From assembly GCA_003561715.1 (NCBI GenBank), contig PWVU01000010.1, positions 1 through 9,586 of the forward strand: a stretch of DNA of 9,586 bases, read 5' to 3'. The DNA is from Candidatus Kaiserbacteria bacterium (GTDB taxonomy: Bacteria; Patescibacteriota; Minisyncoccia; Phycocordibacterales; UBA12088). The position numbers and the translations under genes are program-made. The notes under the pieces are model-generated. The model made no database searches. It was not told the DNA's origin and saw nothing but the letters and a program-made list of their open reading frames with translations. Below are positions 6,585-9,586 of this stretch, piece by piece (positions within the stretch are counted from its first letter, which is position 1; every line of letters begins with the position of its first letter).

Positions 6585-7073
6585 ATGAAAAGAAATGAAA
6601 GAGAAGTCGGTGGTCTTAATGAGATCGACCAAATATCCGATACGCATAAACCGAATTTAGAGCGTGATATAGTCTCTTTTGATTCCTGGCTCAAGCGACT
6701 CGTTGATCTCACTACAAACATTAAGAAATTAATGAATCAAGAGTTTGAGGGCATTGTGAGTGGCGACCGTGAAATTGGTCTGAAACAGCCGCACAGAATT
6801 GAAACATTTGCCGCCAATATATCCGCTCTTTCAGCACACTTTGAGCTATTTTTTGAATATGATTGGTTTATTGCTGCTAAGTCGCGATGCGCTACTTCAA
6901 TAGATGGTGTGGCAGAGACTTTAGACAGAATTAGCAAACAAGTAACTAATGTCATGCATGACGATTCGTTTGACAGAGACGATCCGCGGTTTGATGAGCA
7001 GATAACGGAATGGATAGATGAAATTCAGAGCGCGGTAGCCAAGCTCCAGAATGAATATTATGAGATTGATTGA
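6585..7073 (+). CDS. Hypothetical acidic helical protein (162 aa)
   Basis: I do not recognise this family. The protein appears cytosolic: no signal peptide and no membrane segment. It is mostly predicted-helix-like sequence, with a very acidic C-terminal third (DDSFDRDDPRFDEQITEWIDEIQ region, about 125-147). A hydrophobic-aromatic stretch at about 85-97 (HFELFFEYDWFIAA) could be a helix-packing core. Base composition is visibly more AT-rich than the flanking genes and codon choice differs (frequent AAT, ATA, TTA), suggesting either acquisition from another genome or relaxed selection. It follows the malic enzyme gene by 67 bp and is convergent with the 100-aa orphan, 38 bp away. Coding status rests on the length of the frame, lack of a credible competing frame and amphipathic composition. 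No function is assigned. Confidence 0.7.
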   Translation: MKRNEREVGGLNEIDQISDTHKPNLERDIVSFDSWLKRLVDLTTNIKKLMNQEFEGIVSGDREIGLKQPHRIETFAANISALSAHFELFFEYDWFIAAKSRCATSIDGVAETLDRISKQVTNVMHDDSFDRDDPRFDEQITEWIDEIQSAVAKLQNEYYEID

Positions 7074-7111
7074 GTAGTTGTAGCAGAGAAACAACAACAC
7101 AAAGAGGCTCT

Positions 7112-7414
7112 TCACCGGAGGTCGCGCCCTTTCATGATGTTGATTAGCCAAACAGGTGTACCGTGGTCTATGCCATACCAATCGTTACTGCCTAATGCGT
7201 CAATAAGTTCTCTGATCGTATATTTTTTTTGTCGATCAGGGTCAACGACGAAATGCTTTCCACTAAACCCTTTTTGTGCATCGAGTATTATGAGTTTATC
7301 TCTGAAATCAGAAATCGAACTGCTCTCCATAACAAGGTCGGCAATAACTAACCGCAACTCATGTGCTTCGGGTGGTTCGTATGCGGGTTCTGAATGTTGT
7401 TCCTCAAAAGTCAT
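7112..7414 (-). CDS. Hypothetical acidic protein (100 aa)
   Basis: Not recognised. It is a soluble, charged protein with an acidic, proline-containing N-terminus (residues 4-20), a helical middle (about 20-45) and a mixed C-terminal part with YTIRELIDALGSNDWYG (65-81) and PVWLINIMKGRDLR. There are no cysteines, no signal peptide and no membrane helix. The opposite strand is also open over 7134-7421 (95 aa), but that frame is rich in Ser and Cys and looks like an antisense shadow. This frame also has a promoter placed as for other genes here. It shares the AT-rich composition of the convergent 162-aa gene. It lies 27 bp after the ilvA stop on the same strand, so read-through from ilvA is possible. 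Confidence 0.6.
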   Translation of the reverse strand: MTFEEQHSEPAYEPPEAHELRLVIADLVMESSSISDFRDKLIILDAQKGFSGKHFVVDPDRQKKYTIRELIDALGSNDWYGIDHGTPVWLINIMKGRDLR

Positions 7415-7420
7415 GGTCTA

Positions 7421-7450
7421 AGTATGACATATACTATAACCCTATATCAA
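7421..7450 (-). promoter_or_regulatory. Probable promoter of the 100-aa orphan, overlapping the ilvA stop
   Basis: TTGATA (7450-7445) and CATACT (7426-7421) are separated by 18 nt on the minus strand. The -10 box is 6 nt from the ATG, again with no Shine-Dalgarno. The -35 box overlaps the last codons and stop region of ilvA. TAGACC just before the ATG also occurs before topA. Confidence 0.45.
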
Positions 7451-8698
7451 CACCCCATACAACACATCGTCTGGGGTGAAGTGACGGTAGCGGATGCCGA
7501 GGGCATCCATGCGAGCAAGTAGTGCCGGAAAGTCCTCCTTGCGGCTGAGTTCAATGCCGACCAGCGCAGGGCCTTTTTCTTTGTTGGTCTTCTTGATATA
7601 TTCAAAACGGGTGATGTCATCACCGGGACCGAGTGCTTCTGTTACAAATGTTCTCAGCTCGCCCGGTTTCTGGAAGAATTCGATGATAAAGTAGTGCTTC
7701 AGTCCTTGGAACACCAAGCTTCGCTCAATGACCTCGGGATAGCGCGAGATATCGTTATTGCCGCCTGAAACGACCGCAACGACTTTTTTGCCGCGCAAGG
7801 TGCTTGCGAGCTGGGGGAATGCCGCAACCGCAAGCGCCCCTGCCGGCTCGGCAATGATGCCTTCCTTTTGATACAGCTCGATCATATCGGTGCATACGGC
7901 GCCTTCGGGTACGGAGATGATATGGTTGACGACTTGCTTGGCAATCGCAAATGTCTTGCTTCCGACTTTTTTTACCGCCGCGCCATCGACAAACGGGTCG
8001 ATATCTTTGAGGGTGACCACGCGTCCCGCTTCAAGGGAGCGAAGCATACCGAGCGCCCCCGCCGGTTCCGCACCTACGACCATGACCTCCGGGGCGTGCA
8101 CCGCAAAGTACGCACCGCACCCCGCGATCAATCCACCACCCCCGATCGGATGAACGACCATGTCGACATCGGGCAAGTCCGCGAGAATTTCGCGTGCAAC
8201 CGTGCCTTGTCCGGCTATGGTGCGGGGATCATCAAATGGCGGTGCGTATACGGCGCCGTTTGTCTCGACGAAGGCGAGTGCCGCGGCATTGCTCTCATCA
8301 AATGTTTTGCCAATAAGCTGGATATCAACCCATGTATCTCCGAAAAAACGCACCTTGTCCACTTTTTGGCGGGGCGTTGTTTCGGGCATAAAGATGGTGC
8401 CTCGTATGCCTAGTGTTTTACAACTGTATGCTACGCCTTGGGCATGATTGCCGGCGCTTGCGCACACTACGCCGCGCGCGCGTTCTTCCGGTGTGAGGCT
8501 GTGTATGAGAGTATATGCACCTCGTATCTTGTACGAGCGCACGGGCTGGAGGTCTTCTCGTTTGAGATAGATATCCGCGCGGTAAAGGCGCGAGAGTCGC
8601 TCGCTATACTCAAGCGGTGTATGGAGTGCAACACCGGCAAGCATCTCATGGGCGCGCTCGGTTGCGCGGACAGACGTAGTAAGTAGGGAGCGAGGCAT
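7442..8698 (-). CDS. ilvA: Threonine dehydratase (threonine ammonia-lyase), short form with C-terminal ACT-like domain
   Basis: PLP-dependent deamination of L-threonine to 2-oxobutyrate and ammonia; related enzymes also act on serine to give pyruvate. The PLP lysine is K57 in SYKIRGAY. The SAGNHAQG loop (81-88), the GGGGL phosphate-binding loop (186-190) and SGGNN (311-315) are all present. The C-terminal part (about 335-416) has the FFQKPGELRTF...DDITRFEY...GPALVGIEL signature of the short, single-regulatory-domain form typical of Bacillus/Corynebacterium IlvA, and 418 aa fits that class. No other isoleucine-pathway genes are in view, so a catabolic or anaplerotic role is as likely as biosynthesis. 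It starts 22 bp after ridA with no Shine-Dalgarno, so it is probably cotranscribed with ridA, though a -10-like TATATC sits 6 nt before the ATG. Confidence 0.95.
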   Translation of the reverse strand: MPRSLLTTSVRATERAHEMLAGVALHTPLEYSERLSRLYRADIYLKREDLQPVRSYKIRGAYTLIHSLTPEERARGVVCASAGNHAQGVAYSCKTLGIRGTIFMPETTPRQKVDKVRFFGDTWVDIQLIGKTFDESNAAALAFVETNGAVYAPPFDDPRTIAGQGTVAREILADLPDVDMVVHPIGGGGLIAGCGAYFAVHAPEVMVVGAEPAGALGMLRSLEAGRVVTLKDIDPFVDGAAVKKVGSKTFAIAKQVVNHIISVPEGAVCTDMIELYQKEGIIAEPAGALAVAAFPQLASTLRGKKVVAVVSGGNNDISRYPEVIERSLVFQGLKHYFIIEFFQKPGELRTFVTEALGPGDDITRFEYIKKTNKEKGPALVGIELSRKEDFPALLARMDALGIRYRHFTPDDVLYGVLI

Positions 8699-8703
8699 GG
8701 CAA

Positions 8704-8713
8704 TGATATATCA
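8704..8713. promoter_or_regulatory. TGATATATCA palindrome in the ridA-ilvA gap
   Basis: A perfect 10-bp palindrome in the 22-bp gap, containing the -10-like TATATC that ends 6 nt before the ilvA ATG. No good -35 is visible at 16-18 nt. It may be an internal promoter for ilvA or chance in an AT-rich spacer. Confidence 0.25.
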
Positions 8714-8720
8714 ACACACA

Positions 8721-9110
8721 TTACCGCAATTGTGCGACACACGCCACCTCGATATGCGCACCCAATGGAAGCGCCGCAACGGCGACCGTCTTGCGCGCGG
8801 GTAGTATGGTCGCATCCGCACGCCATGCTGTATACAGCTCATTCACGATACTAAATTCATCAATGTCGATAAGAAAGATCTCGGTCTGCACGATATCGTA
8901 GGACGCACCAAGTGCCTTGAGAATAGCGGAGATATGCGCAAACACGCGCGTTGCTTCGGCATGAATGCCGCCATCAACCAAGGTGCCGTTTGCGGGATCG
9001 ATGCCAATCTGCCCCGATACAAAACACAGATCTCCCGCCACCACGGCTTGCGCATACGGTCCCGCCGGCTTGGGTGCTTCATTTGTTTCTATGGTACGTA
9101 TAGTAGCCAT
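8721..9110 (-). CDS. ridA: 2-iminobutanoate/2-iminopropanoate deaminase (RidA/YjgF family)
   Basis: Hydrolyses the enamine/imine intermediates released by PLP dehydratases such as IlvA, giving 2-oxoacid plus ammonia and protecting PLP enzymes from 2-aminoacrylate. At 129 aa it is full length for this trimeric cytosolic family. It has the GPYAQAV motif (Y19), SGQIGIDPANGTLV (32-45), the helix ending in NELY (90-93), PARKTVAVAALP (R106) and IEVACVA (E121). R106 and E121 align with R105 and E120 of E. coli RidA, the catalytic subgroup rather than the non-deaminase subgroups. It sits directly upstream of ilvA with a 22-bp gap, the expected functional partner. The ATG at 9110 has no Shine-Dalgarno at a usable distance. 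Confidence 0.95.
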   Translation of the reverse strand: MATIRTIETNEAPKPAGPYAQAVVAGDLCFVSGQIGIDPANGTLVDGGIHAEATRVFAHISAILKALGASYDIVQTEIFLIDIDEFSIVNELYTAWRADATILPARKTVAVAALPLGAHIEVACVAQLR

Positions 9111-9357
9111 GACCTATGAGTACCATACTGCGGTAGGTTTGCACAAGGGGATAGGGGAGGATTTTAATGACGCTCTTTTTCGAGACTTCACCCGTGCAAT
9201 GTTTCTTATTGTCAGCATCTCTGTTGTTGTAATGTGCGCAGGTGTGATCTATCGCACTATTTCTTTTGAAGCTTCTGTAAGAAGTAGACCATGGGACAAA
9301 AGCCAGACAAGCCCGAGAACAGCAGACCACCTGCCACCACTAATGGCAGCCAATTGA
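9109..9357 (+). CDS. Doubtful small ORF with one membrane-like segment
   Basis: The 146-bp gap between ridA and the DUF2892 gene is open in this frame and can encode 82 aa. The first part is polar (GEDFNDALFRDF), followed by a hydrophobic run (AMFLIVSISVVVMCAGVIY, about 33-51) that could be a single membrane helix. The last 33 codons run antisense to the DUF2892 gene and look like its shadow. The ATG interlocks with the ridA start codon at CATG (9108-9111). A gap this short can stay open by chance, so the call is weak. I do not recognise a family. Confidence 0.2.
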   Translation: MTYEYHTAVGLHKGIGEDFNDALFRDFTRAMFLIVSISVVVMCAGVIYRTISFEASVRSRPWDKSQTSPRTADHLPPLMAAN

Positions 9358-9493
9358 ACCCGGGATGTGCCACGTGCCCCAACACATAGCCGGCAACGAT
9401 AATGCTCGCAGCGATTACAAACGCCTGCCGAACAGTGGGGAGATTCTTAAGGGTAACTGGTTCTGTAAGTCCTTTGGTTTTTAGTGTATACAT
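9257..9493 (-). CDS. Small DUF2892-type inner membrane protein
   Basis: A 78-aa protein with two predicted membrane helices (about 23-41 and 48-63), a short connecting loop and a G-L-S-G-F-C-P motif (61-67) at the end of the second helix. This matches the DUF2892 pattern, also found as the membrane part of YgaP-type rhodaneses, in which a C-P dipeptide ends helix 2. No rhodanese domain is fused here. The C-terminus is short and basic (QKLQKK). Function is unknown; family members are often near sulfur or metal handling and transport genes. The ATG lies 16 bp after the stop of an upstream gene on the same strand that looks like a transporter, suggesting an operon. No Shine-Dalgarno is seen. Confidence 0.7.
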   Translation of the reverse strand: MYTLKTKGLTEPVTLKNLPTVRQAFVIAASIIVAGYVLGHVAHPGFNWLPLVVAGGLLFSGLSGFCPMVYFLQKLQKK

Positions 9494-9509
9494 ATTCTAT
9501 GTGTATTGA

Positions 9510-9586
9510 TTAGGCTTCTTGGTTCGCCACAAAGCGAGCCAGCAGCGTTGGATAAATTATCAAGGTCAGGATGGTCGATAGCGACA
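9510..9586 (-). CDS. C-terminal end of a membrane protein, possibly RND-type transporter permease (partial)
   Basis: Reading the minus strand in from the window edge, an open frame of 24 codons ends at TAA (9512-9510). It encodes a hydrophobic helix, SLSTILTLIIYPTLL, followed by ARFVANQEA. The S-T-x-L-T-L-x-x-x-P pattern near the C-terminus is typical of the last transmembrane helix of RND efflux permeases, where the family often has STLLTLxVxPxLY. With so little sequence the family assignment is tentative, but a membrane-protein C-terminus is well supported. Its 16-bp spacing to the DUF2892 gene suggests cotranscription. Confidence 0.5.
   Translation of the reverse strand, partial: SLSTILTLIIYPTLLARFVANQEA

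Noticed and set aside
6585..7414. The two orphan genes as a toxin-antitoxin module
   Set aside because: They are convergent rather than cotranscribed, and neither shows a known toxin or antitoxin motif.
7868..8413. 181-aa open frame on the plus strand opposite ilvA
   Set aside because: Antisense to the conserved PLP domain of ilvA, with no protein-like motif.
8770..8783. Small GC hairpin in ridA (CGCCG, CAA loop, CGGCG)
   Set aside because: Only 5-bp arms within conserved VAVAALP coding sequence; no match to the 19-nt palindrome core.
1..9586. Alternative genetic code with TGA read as glycine
   Set aside because: TGA terminates dprA and the two orphan genes in sensible places, and conserved glycines are encoded by ordinary codons in all families recognised.
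1..9586. CRISPR arrays, IS elements, tRNA or rRNA genes
   Set aside because: No regularly spaced direct repeats, transposase motifs, terminal inverted repeats with target duplications, or structural RNA signatures were found on reading both strands.

Overview
The window looks like a piece of a small-genome bacterial chromosome, most likely from the Candidate Phyla Radiation (Patescibacteria). This is an inference, resting on a Rel protein reduced to its catalytic half plus TGS domain, compact spacing, several short orphan genes, and starts with no Shine-Dalgarno sequence. TGA, TAG and TAA all serve as stops, so a TGA-recoded lineage is unlikely. Most genes look moderately GC-rich by eye. The block at about 6520-7440 is clearly more AT-rich.

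Region 1 (1-5262, minus strand) is a housekeeping block. In transcription order it reads dprA (DNA processing/transformation), a short dCTP deaminase/dUTPase-like gene overlapping dprA by 4 bp, topA (topoisomerase I) and rel ((p)ppGpp synthetase/hydrolase). A two-hairpin terminator-like element separates topA from rel, and topA and rel each carry a promoter pressed against the start codon.

Region 2 (5263-7073, plus strand) holds a malic enzyme gene, divergent from dprA, and a 162-aa acidic protein of unknown function. Region 3 (7112-9110, minus strand) holds ridA, ilvA (threonine dehydratase) and a 100-aa orphan. IlvA releases reactive enamine/imine intermediates that RidA hydrolyses, so this pair is a functional unit. 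The malic enzyme and IlvA both yield 2-oxoacids (pyruvate, 2-oxobutyrate). Region 4 (9111-9586) holds a small DUF2892-type membrane protein behind the C-terminal end of what may be an RND-type transporter, plus a doubtful plus-strand ORF in the gap.

No mobile element, CRISPR array, tRNA or rRNA was seen. The most unusual signals are: (a) GC-rich perfect palindromes with a tiny A/T loop, one of them sitting in frame inside dprA at a domain linker and sharing a 19-nt core with another at the window edge; (b) absence of Shine-Dalgarno sequences, with -10 boxes about 6-9 nt before ATG, suggesting leaderless mRNAs; (c) the degenerate Dcd-like partner of DprA; and (d) the AT-rich pair of orphans.
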